Made by a program: the position numbers and the translations under genes. The notes beneath the pieces are model-generated. The model had not been told where the DNA came from, ran no database searches, and was given only the letters and a program-made list of their open reading frames with translations. This document shows positions 8,754 through 18,039 of a DNA stretch of 64,000 nt, piece after piece. Location of the stretch: positions 682,001-746,000 of the forward strand of contig OY970217.1 in assembly GCA_963713965.1 (NCBI GenBank), in the 5' to 3' direction. Origin of the DNA: CALAGB01 sp963713965 (GTDB taxonomy: Bacteria; Chloroflexota; Chloroflexia; Thermomicrobiales; Thermomicrobiaceae). How positions within the stretch are numbered: position 1 is the first letter of the stretch; each line of letters starts with the position of its first letter.

Positions 8754-10238
8754 TTACAGAGCGTCACGTCCGTTGCCCTCAATACCGAGACGAGCGTCAA
8801 CCTGCCGATGCGCATCGCGGCGCTGTTGCAGCCAGCCAATCCACTCACCTAGCTCTGCCCGCGCGTGCGCACGAGCTTCCGCAACGTGACGCGGACCGGT
8901 GCCACCCGGCATCTCTCGCGCAGCAACGCCGTCTTCAGGCGTCAGAGGCGGCGCTGATCGACCCAAAATCTCCGAGAAACCGCTCCATTCGTCGGATGTC
9001 AGATCAGGGAAGTCCTTGCCGTTCGCCACGCAATAGGCGACGACGCGCCCGACGATCTCGTGCGCATCGCGGAACGGAACACCGGCCCGAACCAGGTGAT
9101 CGGCGACATCGGTTGCCAGCGAGAACCCGCCCCCTGCTGCGGTTCGCATCCGCTCGGAGCGGAACTCCGCGGACTCCAGCATCGGCGGCAGAATCTCGAG
9201 GATCAGCAAGACGTTGTCGAACGTGTCGAAGACGCCTTCTTTGTCCTCCTGTAGATCCTTGTTATAGGAGAGCGGCAGTCCTTTGGCCACGGTGAGCATG
9301 CCCATGAGATGTCCGTAGACGCGACCGGTCTTGCCGCGGATCAGTTCGGCCACGTCCGGGTTTTTCTTCTGCGGCATGATGCTGCTACCGGTGGCAAAAG
9401 CGTCGGCCAGTTCGATGAACCCAAACTCGGACGTGGACCAGATAACCAACTCCTCCGCCAGACGCGAGAGGTGCATCATCAACTCGCTGGCGGCGGAGAG
9501 CAGATCGATGACGAAATCACGATCGGAGACGGCATCCAGGGAATTCGCGCACAACCCGTCGAACCCAAGGAGATCGGCCACGAATTGCGGGTCGACCGGA
9601 TAGGTTCCGCCAGCCAACGCCCCGGCTCCCAAGGGAGAGAGGTTGACGCGCCCGTAGGCGGCGCGCAAGCGATCGAGGTCTCGGAAGAGCATCTCGACAT
9701 AGGCCAGGAAATGGTGAGCGAGCAAGACCGGTTGCGCTCGTTGCAGGTGCGTGTAGCCGGGAAGAGTCGTATCCGGATAGCGCTCTGCCACGTTGAGGAA
9801 GGCGTCGACGACGTTGACAACGCCACCGGCCAATTCGACGATGGCGTCCCGGGTCCAGAACCGGAAGTCGAGCGCGATCTGATCGTTGCGGCTGCGGGCG
9901 GTATGCAGGCGTCCGGAGGCAGCACCAATCAGCTCGCGCAGGCGTCGCTCCACGCTGAGGTGGATATCCTCATCTTCGAGCCGGAACTCGTAGGTGCCAC
10001 GATCGACTTCGTCGAGGATCTGTTTGAGCCCGGCTTCGATTGACTCGCCGTCCGATTCGCTGACGATCCCTTGCCGAGCCAACATTCGTACGTGGGCGAT
10101 CGAGCCGCGAATGTCCTGTCCGGCCAGCCTGCGATCGAACGGCAACGAGGCATTCAGTCGATCGACAAGTTCATTGGTCGGCTGGCTGAATCGCCCACCC
10201 CATAGCTTCACGTGCGAAGACGCGGAATCGTCCGCCAA
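8754..10238 (-). CDS. argH: Argininosuccinate lyase
   Basis: ArgH splits argininosuccinate into arginine and fumarate, the final step of arginine synthesis. The fumarase-superfamily signature GSSIMPQKKNPD is present near residue 280, with KLWGGRF at the N-terminus, HTARSRNDQIA and YTHLQRAQP. I prefer the TTG at 10238 (giving MADDSASSHVKLWGGRF) because GAGAGGGG lies just upstream; the GTG at 10211 is the alternative. The roughly 494-residue length is slightly above the usual 460 because of a short C-terminal extension rich in Arg and Glu. The gene follows the DUF1385 gene by 49 bases and precedes the acetyltransferase. Confidence 0.93.
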   Translation of the reverse strand: MADDSASSHVKLWGGRFSQPTNELVDRLNASLPFDRRLAGQDIRGSIAHVRMLARQGIVSESDGESIEAGLKQILDEVDRGTYEFRLEDEDIHLSVERRLRELIGAASGRLHTARSRNDQIALDFRFWTRDAIVELAGGVVNVVDAFLNVAERYPDTTLPGYTHLQRAQPVLLAHHFLAYVEMLFRDLDRLRAAYGRVNLSPLGAGALAGGTYPVDPQFVADLLGFDGLCANSLDAVSDRDFVIDLLSAASELMMHLSRLAEELVIWSTSEFGFIELADAFATGSSIMPQKKNPDVAELIRGKTGRVYGHLMGMLTVAKGLPLSYNKDLQEDKEGVFDTFDNVLLILEILPPMLESAEFRSERMRTAAGGGFSLATDVADHLVRAGVPFRDAHEIVGRVVAYCVANGKDFPDLTSDEWSGFSEILGRSAPPLTPEDGVAAREMPGGTGPRHVAEARAHARAELGEWIGWLQQRRDAHRQVDARLGIEGNGRDAL

Positions 10239-10287
10239 GTTGTCCCCTCTCCCCACCAACGCCCAACAGGTGCCGCGTTTGATGCCG

Positions 10288-11289
10288 TTAGTCGCCGGCG
10301 ATGCGCACCTCTGGCAAGCCGTCCGCGACCGGAAGGATGCGACCCGTTTCGTCGACCGCGATGATTCCGGCCCGCTCCAGCTCGACACGCGGCCAGGCCT
10401 CTTCAGCAACGAGGACGCGCTTGAGCGAGACGATGGCAACCTCGAGCATCGAGGCGTCCGGCTCGCTTGTCGTCAACCGCTGCAACGCCATGCTGGGCGC
10501 GATCAAGATGCGAACAAATCGATTCTGGTCGTGACCGGCGGACCACTTGATGAACTCGTAGGCGATGGCCGCGATCACCGGCACCAGCACAATGCGCGAG
10601 ACCACACGCAATAGGAAATCCGGACGACCGAGCAGCGCGAAGACGACGATTGAGATGAGTACCACCACGAGCAGGAAGCCAGTCCCACATCGAGTGTGCT
10701 GAAGCGAATGGCGACGCACATGCTCGACGTCCAGTGGATCACCTGCTTCGTAAGCGTTGATCGTCTTGTGCTCGGCTCCATGAAACTGAAAGACGCGGCG
10801 CACGTCTTTGATCGATCGCAGCACCAGCATGTATCCGACCAGTAAACCAAGCCGGATCAATCCCTCAACCACGTTGCTGACGATTGAGCTGGAGATGTAC
10901 TGGTCCAGGAAATGAATGGCGACTAGCGGCAGGACGAAGAAGAGTCCAATCGAGAAGAGGATCGAGACCGCCACGGTGGCCCACAGAGCAATACCCGACA
11001 GTGTCTCGGGTGGCTCATTCGAGCGTTCGTCGGTCTCTTCAGTCAGACTCACATTGGCGGAGAAGACGAGCGCCCGCATCCCCAGGACCATGGTGTCCCA
11101 GAGCATGAAGATGCCACGGATCAGCGGCCACGGACGCACACGTCGAACCACGTCGCTCCCCGACAGCGCTTCATGATAAATTGCGATTTCACCGCTTGGC
11201 GCTCGGACGGCGACCGACATGGTGGTGCGCCCCCGCATCATGACGCCTTCCATTACCGCCTGACCGCCGTAATATGTCTTGCCCGACAT
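10288..11289 (-). CDS. DUF1385 (YqhQ-like) membrane protein
   Basis: This is a multi-pass membrane protein of the DUF1385 family, represented by Bacillus YqhQ. The 333-residue protein opens with YYGGQAVMEGVMMRGRT, the most conserved block of the family, and contains FQFHGAEHKTINAYEAG and RHSLQHTRCGTGFLL, also highly conserved. About four hydrophobic helices follow residue 95. The ATG at 11289 has GGAG about 7 bases upstream. A basic-acidic C-terminal tail of about 70 residues has no recognisable motif. The biochemical role of the family is not established. Confidence 0.88.
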   Translation of the reverse strand: MSGKTYYGGQAVMEGVMMRGRTTMSVAVRAPSGEIAIYHEALSGSDVVRRVRPWPLIRGIFMLWDTMVLGMRALVFSANVSLTEETDERSNEPPETLSGIALWATVAVSILFSIGLFFVLPLVAIHFLDQYISSSIVSNVVEGLIRLGLLVGYMLVLRSIKDVRRVFQFHGAEHKTINAYEAGDPLDVEHVRRHSLQHTRCGTGFLLVVVLISIVVFALLGRPDFLLRVVSRIVLVPVIAAIAYEFIKWSAGHDQNRFVRILIAPSMALQRLTTSEPDASMLEVAIVSLKRVLVAEEAWPRVELERAGIIAVDETGRILPVADGLPEVRIAGD

Positions 11290-11427
11290 CGATGCTCCAG
11301 ATAGTTCAGATCGAAAGTTGCGTCGTTTGCTGGATTCTAACAGAACGACGCTGTCCAAATTGACCCAGTGCCACCATCGGTCGGACGGTTTCTCCGCATC
11401 TCTCAACCAGCAAATCTGAGCCGCCGG

Positions 11428-11766
11428 TCATGGCCGAACAGCGAATCTCACAACCTGGTTCAGCACCACCAGCCCGGCGTATATCAACGCCAACGTGGCT
11501 CGGTCGGCGGCAAACAGCGCGGCGATCGCCAGGGCGAAGAGGAACAGCGCGAGCAGCGTGTGCCACGGCTCAGGAACTGGTATTGACGCCTTGGGAGCCA
11601 TGAAGACGCCCCAAAAAACGGCCGCGATGATGGGAAGCAGGACACCCAGGAGGACGGCGATCTCGAAGCTGTCGGTCGATTCGTAGCCCCAATAGCCGAC
11701 CGCGGCGAGGAGGCCAAGCTCAAGCAAAAAGCTCAGAGCCAGGTTTGCAGCTCTGACGACGATCAT
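11428..11766 (-). CDS. DUF2568 (YrdB-like) four-helix membrane protein
   Basis: This 112-residue protein has four predicted membrane helices and resembles the YrdB/DUF2568 family (LELGLLAAVGYWGYES; WGVFMAPKAS). Its ATG overlaps the stop of the tetR gene as ATGA, which implies translational coupling. It is the third gene of the operon driven by the palindromic promoter near 13.1 kb. Being controlled together with a TetR repressor and an MBL-fold hydrolase suggests a role in tolerance to a small molecule; that is inference. Confidence 0.8.
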   Translation of the reverse strand: MIVVRAANLALSFLLELGLLAAVGYWGYESTDSFEIAVLLGVLLPIIAAVFWGVFMAPKASIPVPEPWHTLLALFLFALAIAALFAADRATLALIYAGLVVLNQVVRFAVRP

Positions 11767-12341
11767 TGAGCCCCATATCCGCGGTGTCGCAGCCCGGTGG
11801 CGTACATCGCGACGAGATAATTGAAGCTATTGTCTACATCGATTGGGATGCCGAACCCACCGACCAGCTCGAGCGAAACGAACCCATGAATCAGGCTGCG
11901 CAACGCTCGCATCGCATGAATTTGCTCGTCGTCGGTCAGTTCGAACGGCGCCAGCACACGACGAAGAACGTCGAGAATTTCATCGCTCACTTCGGCGCGC
12001 GTCTCCTCCATCGGGCTTGGCGCACGCTGAGACGTGAGGTACAGATTTGGACGTTCCTTGGCGAATCGACGATAGGCATCCGCAATCGCAAAGACCGCAT
12101 CCTCTCCTGACCTACCGATCGCGGCTCGACCGATGCACGTTCCAAGCTCGCGCGTGCTGTAGAGCGAAATTGCCTGATAAAGATCATCAAGCCCATCGAC
12201 GTGATTGTAGAGCGATGGGGCGCGCACGCCGAGCTTCGATGCCAAATCCGACAGCGTCAGCACGCGACCGAAACTATCGTCGAGCAGATCGGCGGCCGCT
12301 CGCACGACCAACTCCCGATCGAGACCGGCTCTAGCTGGCAT
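11763..12341 (-). CDS. TetR-family repressor (WHG-type C-terminal domain)
   Basis: This is a 192-residue one-component repressor. The helix-turn-helix occupies about residues 25-50 (TLSDLASKLGVRAPSLYNHV), and the C-terminal ligand domain carries LRSLIHGFVSLELVGGFG, typical of the TetR_C_33/WHG group. The start overlaps the end of the upstream hydrolase gene by 11 bases, and the stop overlaps the next start. The palindrome AAACTAA-N5-TTAGTTT inside the operon promoter is the obvious candidate operator, so autorepression is likely. The ligand is unknown. Confidence 0.9.
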   Translation of the reverse strand: MPARAGLDRELVVRAAADLLDDSFGRVLTLSDLASKLGVRAPSLYNHVDGLDDLYQAISLYSTRELGTCIGRAAIGRSGEDAVFAIADAYRRFAKERPNLYLTSQRAPSPMEETRAEVSDEILDVLRRVLAPFELTDDEQIHAMRALRSLIHGFVSLELVGGFGIPIDVDNSFNYLVAMYATGLRHRGYGAQ

Positions 12342-13059
12342 GGCGAACCTTCGCTCCGATTCGCCGCTCAGCCTCGGCGATCGCCGCCGCCATTCGCGAA
12401 TCTGGCTCCCGCAAAAATTCTCCATGCCCAACCGCGAGATGCCGCGGTGACAGCGCCTGAAGCTGACGCGCGCTCTCAAGCGCCATCTCCTTATCCCAGG
12501 TCGCCATGGCCGGGAACGGAAAGAAGGGCCGAACCGTGCCTGAGACCGCTATACCGGCTCTCGTCTGAAACGCGTCTCCAGCGAAGAGCGTGCGATCGCG
12601 CACGTCGAGATACGAGACGTGGTCGGGCGAATGTCCCGGCGAGGCAATCACCTCGAGCGACCCGACGCGGTCTCCCGGGGCAATCAAACGATTCGGCCTG
12701 GTCTCTTTTGCCGTGAATGACCCTGGCAGCTTCCCGCGATCCTCGTCCGGATCCAGGGAACGATCTCCACTCAAGAACCGTGCGGTTCGCGCGGTCATCA
12801 GCACCTGGGCGTCCGGAAGCGCCGCCTTCAGATCGTCGAGCGCTCCGACGTGGTCACCGTGGGCGTGTGTCAACAGGATCCGGACAATCGGCGCGCCCAG
12901 TTGTTCGGCGGCGTTCAAGATCCCTTTCTGGCTGCCACCCACAGCGGCATCGATCAGTGTCAGGCCGTCCTCTTCACGCACGAGGTAAACATTCACCGGA
13001 AACAATAGTGGCCAGCGAGTAAGCTGCGTGCTGCTATCGTTGATTCGTGAAGTTCGCAT
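12331..13059 (-). CDS. MBL-fold metallo-hydrolase
   Basis: This 242-residue metallo-beta-lactamase-fold hydrolase has the zinc motif THAHGDHVG near residue 64, further metal ligands in SPGHSPDH and FAGDAF, and a final histidine in AVGHGEF. The fold includes lactonases, thiolesterases and glyoxalase II; the substrate cannot be assigned. It is the first gene of a three-gene operon with a TetR repressor and a DUF2568 protein. The ATG has GAGGAAA upstream and lies about 40 bases after the predicted transcription start. Confidence 0.88.
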   Translation of the reverse strand: MRTSRINDSSTQLTRWPLLFPVNVYLVREEDGLTLIDAAVGGSQKGILNAAEQLGAPIVRILLTHAHGDHVGALDDLKAALPDAQVLMTARTARFLSGDRSLDPDEDRGKLPGSFTAKETRPNRLIAPGDRVGSLEVIASPGHSPDHVSYLDVRDRTLFAGDAFQTRAGIAVSGTVRPFFPFPAMATWDKEMALESARQLQALSPRHLAVGHGEFLREPDSRMAAAIAEAERRIGAKVRHAS

Positions 13060-13105
13060 TGGATTTCCTCGAGTTCTACGTCATGACCATTCCTACGTTA
13101 GACGC

Positions 13106-13134
13106 ATCATAAACTAATGTCTTTAGTTTGTCAA
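13106..13134 (-). promoter_or_regulatory. Near-consensus promoter with embedded TetR operator palindrome
   Basis: On the minus strand TTGACA (13134-13129), a 17-base spacer and TATGAT (13111-13106) form a near-ideal sigma-70 promoter. The spacer contains the inverted repeat AAACTAA-TGTCT-TTAGTTT (13111-13129 on the plus strand), which overlaps the edges of both hexamers. A bound TetR dimer would block RNA polymerase. It drives the hydrolase/tetR/DUF2568 operon. Confidence 0.85.
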
Positions 13135-13366
13135 ACACAAAGATGAGTCTTGCAGTCGACCGGCTTCTTCCCGATCCAGTGTTCGAATTCGATCGCTCGA
13201 CTGCAGATTTCCGTTGAATGATCCGTCGCCGGTGAGCGAAATGGAATCGGTGGGCACCTGTAGTATCATGACGGATGGATTCGGCGCCACGCCTGACAAT
13301 CTTGGGCAATTTCGCCGGTCCTCCACGTCGATGGGTAAGTCTACGGGAGTGATGGGTACAGCGGAG

Positions 13367-16261
13367 ATGAAGAGCCTCGAATACACGGACTCATTTGTTA
13401 CTCGGCACGTCGGGCCGCGAGAGCACGAGATACAGGAGATGCTCGATCTCCTAGGCTTCGGTTCGCTCGACGACCTCATCGATGCCACCATTCCAAAACA
13501 AATACGGACCTCGCGTCCGCTCTCATTTGATGGAGTCGATCCCAACATCGGGGAATCCGGTCGCAGTGAATACGAGATCCTCGGCGATATGCGTAAGATG
13601 GCCGATAAGAACCGGGTCTTCCGCAGTTACATCGGAATGGGCTATTCGGACACTATCACACCGCCGGTGATCCTGCGAAACATTCTGGAAAACCCCGGCT
13701 GGTACACCCAGTACACCCCGTATCAGGCAGAGATCGCACAAGGTCGACTTGAAGCGCTCCTCAATTTTCAGACGATGGTTTCTGACCTGACCGGCATGGA
13801 GATCGCGAACGCATCCCTGCTGGATGAAGGCACCGCCGCCGCGGAGGCGATGGCTTTGTGCTATGCGGTCAAGGGCCGCGGGCGCGATCTCGATGAGGCC
13901 TTCTTCGTTTCCGAGCAGTGCCACCCGCAGACGATTGAGGTGGTCAAGACCCGGGCGCGCTCCCATGGCATCGAAGTCATAGTCGGCGACCACCGCTCAT
14001 TCGACTTCTCGACGCCGGTCTTTGGCGCCTTGGTCCAGTATCCCGCGACTGACGGCACGGTCTTCGACTATGCCGATTTCGCCGCCAAAGCCCACGAGAC
14101 GAACACGCTGGTTGTGGTCGCCGCAGATCTTCTGAGCCTGCTCCTCCTCAAGGCACCGGGCGAGTTCGGTGCCGACATCGTCGTCGGCAATACCCAGCGC
14201 TTTGGCGTTCCGATGGGGTATGGCGGACCGCACGCGGCGTATTTGGCCACGCGAGACGCCTACAAGAGACAGGTACCGGGTCGCATCGTTGGTCTCTCGA
14301 AAGATATCGAGGGACGACCAGCAGTTCGACTGGCGCTGCAGACGCGCGAGCAGCACATCCGGCGTGAGAAGGCAACGAGCAACATCTGTACGGCACAGGT
14401 TCTTCTCGCCATCATCGCCGGGATGTACGCCGTCTACCACGGACCCGACGGCCTGAAGCGCATCGCCGAGCGCGTCCACCTGGCTACAACATCACTCGCC
14501 GCTGGGCTGGAGAGACTCGGCTACCAGGTCGGCGGCCCCTATTTTGATACGTTACGTGTTGGACTCGGCAACAAGAACGCATCCGACATCCTAAGCGCGG
14601 CGGAAGCACGCGAGATCAATCTGCGGCTAATCGACAACCATACCGTGGGCATCGCACTGGACGAGACGGTCAATGCAGGTGATCTGCAGGAACTGCTCGA
14701 AGTCTTCAACGCTGGTAAGGCGCCAGGCTTCATTGTTGACGAACTGGTCCAGTCCAGCAATACGTCGATCCCGACAGGGTTGGCTCGTGAGACGCCGTAT
14801 CTGACCCACCCGGTCTTCAACAGCTACCACTCTGAAACCGAGATGCTACGCTACATTAGTCGCTTGCAACAGCGGGACCTCTCGTTGACGACCTCCATGA
14901 TCCCGCTCGGCTCCTGCACGATGAAGCTCAACGCCACGGTGGAGATGGAGCCGGTCACCTGGCCGGAATTCGGCCGGATGCATCCATTCGTTCCGATCGA
15001 GCAGGCAGCTGGGTATCGCGAGATGACGAGCCGTCTCGAGGGGATGCTGGCCGAGATCACTGGATTCGATGCCGTGTCGCTGCAACCCAACGCGGGCTCA
15101 CAGGGTGAATACACTGGACTGCTGGTGATCAAGCGCTATCAGGAGCATCGCGGTCAAGGCGATCGAAACGTTTGCCTGATCCCGTCGTCGGCTCACGGTA
15201 CCAACCCCGCCAGCGCGGTCATGGCCGGAATGAAGGTTGTGGTGGTCGCCTGTGACTCCAATGGCAACATTGAGATCGACGACCTGCGCGCCAAGGCTGA
15301 AGAGCACAGCGATCGGCTGGCGGCGTTGATGGTCACCTATCCGTCGACGCACGGCGTCTTCGAAGAGGCCATCACCGAAATCTGCGACGTCGTTCACCAG
15401 CACGGCGGTCAGGTCTACATGGATGGCGCCAACATGAATGCCCAGGTCGGGCTCACCCGGCCGGCGGAGTTCGGCGCCGACGTGTGCCACCTCAACCTGC
15501 ACAAGACGTTCTGCATCCCGCATGGGGGTGGCGGCCCGGGCATGGGACCGATCGCCGTCAAATCGCATCTGGCGCCCTATCTGCCGTCTCATCCGATCGT
15601 CGCGACCGGCGGCAGTGAAGCCATCGGACCGGTGGCGTCCGCTCCGTGGGGAAGCCCGAGCATCTTGCCGATCCCGTACAGCTATATCGCGATGATGGGA
15701 GCTGCCGGACTCAAAAGGGCAAGTCAGGTCGCGATTCTGAACGCGAACTACATTGCCAAGCGTCTCGATCCCCACTTCCCTGTCCTCTACAAAGGCAAGA
15801 ACGGCATGGTGGCCCACGAATGCATCGTTGACCTCCGCCCGCTCAAAGAACGGACGGGAATCGAGGTCGAGGACGTGGCCAAGCGCCTGATGGACTATGG
15901 CTATCACGCGCCGACCGTCTCATTCCCGGTGCCCGGCACGATGATGATCGAGCCGACCGAGAGCGAGTCGAAACGCGAGCTCGACAAGTTCTGTGATGCG
16001 ATGATCGCCATCCGCAACGAGATCGCCGAGATCGAGCTTGGCGTGGCCGACCGTGAGGACAACGTCCTGAAGCACGCGCCTCACACGTCCGCGCACATCA
16101 CCAGCGACGAGTGGGACCGACCCTACTCCCGTCAGAAGGCCGCCTACCCGGCTGCATGGCTCCTTGAAGAGAAGTTCTGGCCGCCGGTGGCGCGCATCGA
16201 CAACGTTTACGGTGACCGCAATCTCGTCTGCTCATGTCAGCCAATCGAGGCGTACGCCTAA
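13367..16261 (+). CDS. gcvP: Glycine dehydrogenase (decarboxylating), P protein of glycine cleavage
   Basis: GcvP is the PLP enzyme that decarboxylates glycine and passes the aminomethyl group to the lipoyl arm of GcvH. It is a single chain of about 964 residues containing both halves that are split into GcvPA/GcvPB in many Gram-positives and archaea. The PLP lysine is in NLHKTFCIPHGGGGPGMGP near residue 709. FVTRHVGPREHEIQEML marks the N-terminus. The frame is open back to 13214, but conserved sequence starts at MKSLEY; the ATG at 13352 (MGTAEMKSLEY) is an alternative because GGGAG lies close to both. gcvT, gcvH and lpd are not in this window. A terminator follows. Confidence 0.94.
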   Translation: MKSLEYTDSFVTRHVGPREHEIQEMLDLLGFGSLDDLIDATIPKQIRTSRPLSFDGVDPNIGESGRSEYEILGDMRKMADKNRVFRSYIGMGYSDTITPPVILRNILENPGWYTQYTPYQAEIAQGRLEALLNFQTMVSDLTGMEIANASLLDEGTAAAEAMALCYAVKGRGRDLDEAFFVSEQCHPQTIEVVKTRARSHGIEVIVGDHRSFDFSTPVFGALVQYPATDGTVFDYADFAAKAHETNTLVVVAADLLSLLLLKAPGEFGADIVVGNTQRFGVPMGYGGPHAAYLATRDAYKRQVPGRIVGLSKDIEGRPAVRLALQTREQHIRREKATSNICTAQVLLAIIAGMYAVYHGPDGLKRIAERVHLATTSLAAGLERLGYQVGGPYFDTLRVGLGNKNASDILSAAEAREINLRLIDNHTVGIALDETVNAGDLQELLEVFNAGKAPGFIVDELVQSSNTSIPTGLARETPYLTHPVFNSYHSETEMLRYISRLQQRDLSLTTSMIPLGSCTMKLNATVEMEPVTWPEFGRMHPFVPIEQAAGYREMTSRLEGMLAEITGFDAVSLQPNAGSQGEYTGLLVIKRYQEHRGQGDRNVCLIPSSAHGTNPASAVMAGMKVVVVACDSNGNIEIDDLRAKAEEHSDRLAALMVTYPSTHGVFEEAITEICDVVHQHGGQVYMDGANMNAQVGLTRPAEFGADVCHLNLHKTFCIPHGGGGPGMGPIAVKSHLAPYLPSHPIVATGGSEAIGPVASAPWGSPSILPIPYSYIAMMGAAGLKRASQVAILNANYIAKRLDPHFPVLYKGKNGMVAHECIVDLRPLKERTGIEVEDVAKRLMDYGYHAPTVSFPVPGTMMIEPTESESKRELDKFCDAMIAIRNEIAEIELGVADREDNVLKHAPHTSAHITSDEWDRPYSRQKAAYPAAWLLEEKFWPPVARIDNVYGDRNLVCSCQPIEAYA

Positions 16262-16294
16262 CGGTCAACGTCGAGTCGTTGAGCTGAGACTCTC

Positions 16295-16337
16295 GCGAAG
16301 CGGCCGCTCCATTAACTGGAAGCGGCCGCTTCGCTTT
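16295..16337 (+). terminator. Rho-independent terminator after gcvP
   Basis: A long GC-rich hairpin has arms GCGAAGCGGCCGCT and AGCGGCCGCTTCGC, extended by TCCA/TGGA next to a TTAAC loop (one bulge), followed by TTTCCCCC. The tail is short in T, but the stem is very strong. Confidence 0.8.
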
Positions 16338-16369
16338 CCCCCTATCCGTACACTTCAACAGTCCAAGCC

Positions 16370-16397
16370 TTGACAATTGGTCCACGCTGTCGATGAT
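16370..16397 (+). promoter_or_regulatory. Predicted promoter of secreted repeat protein
   Basis: TTGACA (16370-16375), a 16-base spacer and GATGAT (16392-16397) lie about 50 bases before the start codon at 16450 and just after the gcvP terminator. Confidence 0.5.
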
Positions 16398-16449
16398 CGA
16401 GTAGACTAAGGACTCCAAAGCGGACGACGCTCGGATGAAAGGGGAAATT

Positions 16450-17955
16450 ATGGGATCCGATCGACTTCGGACGCCTCTGGCATTGCTGCTGGTCGTCAGC
16501 GCGTTCATCCTTGCCATTCCGACAGCGTCCGCGGCTGACACCGAGACTGTCTTGCTGCCGTGGGTGCCAAACGGCGACACTACCGGTGGACTCGGTCCAT
16601 GGCAAGGGCACATCGAGGTGCAGAACACGACAGACCAACTCTGCAGCTTTCAGATCTCCGTACCCGTTGAATCCGGCGGATGGGTCACGCTGAACCCATA
16701 TATCATGGGCCCACATCAGCTCTCCGACTTCTCGCCGGAGGATATTCGACTGCCAGCGCCTGGCGGCGCCGTAAAGATCGAAGCGACCGGCTGCACGCTT
16801 GCGGTCGCCGTGAAACAAGCGGCGGGATCGTTTGAACAAGCTCCCTGGTCGAGCGGAGCTACCGTGATTACCGGCTACACGGGAATCCCTGGCGTTGACG
16901 CCGCGAGTAATCCTGATTGGATCCTGCCGATTGTTCAGACGAACAATGGTTGGGATTCCTATCTGCGAGTCTCGAACTACGACTCACTGAACGCCAAGAA
17001 CATCAAAGTGGACGTCTTTCCGTTTCACAATGGCGGCGGCAGCGGTGCCCCCATTTTCACTGAGACGATCGCGGTTCAGGCCGGTCACACGCAGACGATT
17101 GATATGCTCGACGCCCTCGACGACAGCGGATTCGTCGGGTTTGCACGAGTAACATCGGACGGCAACATCGCCGCGATGGTGCAACGCGAGAAGGCCTCGA
17201 CAGGCATGTCGATGCTCAATGTTGCCTCAAGCTACGAGAGCGGTGAAGCATCAATCCAATCCGTGGGCCCCAACGCACTGCAGGCTCCGATCATCTTCAA
17301 CGCGTACAATGGCTGGAACACCGGCATCAACCTGGCCAACCCGAACGACTCGATCGCCAACGTGACGATCTCCTATCCTGGGTCCGGTCGCGCAGATGAC
17401 GTGTTGAGCATTGCTCCGTTCTCATCCGATTACGTCTACACGCCGTCCACCGCTCCCAATCAGACCGGCTTCACCGGTAGCGCTACCATCACATCGGACG
17501 TTCCGGTCGCCGCGGTCGTGGATGAGGTGAAATACGCGTCCGACGACGCAATCTCCTACATCGCGGTTCCCGCTGTCGACAGCACCGTCTTTGTACCGTT
17601 GGTCTTCAAGCAGTCACAAGATGGCTCGCTGAGCGACAACTCCGGAATAAACGTGAGCAATGCGGGTGACACGACCGCCACGGTGGAAATCTCAATCCAC
17701 GACGAGGTTGGAAATCTGGCTGGCAGCCCATTCACGATCATGGTGCCGCCGCACGGCAGCAACTTCGTCTACGTGCCGACGACCGACGTCCCGCCGCAGA
17801 ATTTCGGTAGCGCGACCGTCGAGGCAGTCGGCGGTTCACCGATCGTCGCGGTCTCGAATGACGTCGCCTACGACATCGTTCTCAACGGGTCGGCGGTGTT
17901 CAATGCGCCGTCCGCTAACGGTCTGTACCGCATCGGATCCTCACCGCTGCAGTAA
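16450..17955 (+). CDS. Secreted protein built of four beta-rich repeat modules
   Basis: I recognise no named function. The 501-residue protein starts at the ATG at 16450, with AAAGGGG about 6 bases upstream, and has a signal peptide ending near ASAAD (residues 29-33). The mature part appears to hold about four related modules of roughly 110 residues. Each has a pattern of PW/AP-type start, NGWNS/NSG followed by a strand, an Asn-rich strand (VQNTTD, VSNYDS, LANPND, VSNAGD) and a closing GFxGxAxxxSD or FGSATVEAVGG segment. This suggests stacked Ig-like sandwiches on the cell surface. It is isolated between two terminators. Confidence 0.8.
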   Translation: MGSDRLRTPLALLLVVSAFILAIPTASAADTETVLLPWVPNGDTTGGLGPWQGHIEVQNTTDQLCSFQISVPVESGGWVTLNPYIMGPHQLSDFSPEDIRLPAPGGAVKIEATGCTLAVAVKQAAGSFEQAPWSSGATVITGYTGIPGVDAASNPDWILPIVQTNNGWDSYLRVSNYDSLNAKNIKVDVFPFHNGGGSGAPIFTETIAVQAGHTQTIDMLDALDDSGFVGFARVTSDGNIAAMVQREKASTGMSMLNVASSYESGEASIQSVGPNALQAPIIFNAYNGWNTGINLANPNDSIANVTISYPGSGRADDVLSIAPFSSDYVYTPSTAPNQTGFTGSATITSDVPVAAVVDEVKYASDDAISYIAVPAVDSTVFVPLVFKQSQDGSLSDNSGINVSNAGDTTATVEISIHDEVGNLAGSPFTIMVPPHGSNFVYVPTTDVPPQNFGSATVEAVGGSPIVAVSNDVAYDIVLNGSAVFNAPSANGLYRIGSSPLQ

Positions 17956-17976
17956 TTGCAGCCAGCGCGAACGAGC

Positions 17977-18008
17977 GAGCCTCCGCCACTTGGCGGAGGC
18001 TCTTTCTT
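17977..18008 (+). terminator. Rho-independent terminator
   Basis: A perfect 11-base-pair stem GAGCCTCCGCC/GGCGGAGGCTC with an ACTT loop is followed by TTTCTT, 22 bases after the stop of the secreted repeat protein. Confidence 0.92.
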
Positions 18009-18039
18009 GTCCCATGTTCATTGATCCTGGAGCTTCGAT

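Noticed and set aside
10239..10439. N-terminal extension of argH
   Set aside because: The frame is open but reads as Ser/Arg-rich sequence overlapping the DUF1385 gene; ArgH similarity starts at KLWGGRF.
13135..13366. Glycine riboswitch before gcvP
   Set aside because: The leader does not show the tandem glycine aptamer pattern I would expect, and only a weak promoter-like TAGTAT at 13261 is visible.
15098..15907. 269-codon leftward frame inside gcvP
   Set aside because: Shadow frame; GcvP motifs on the other strand are unambiguous.
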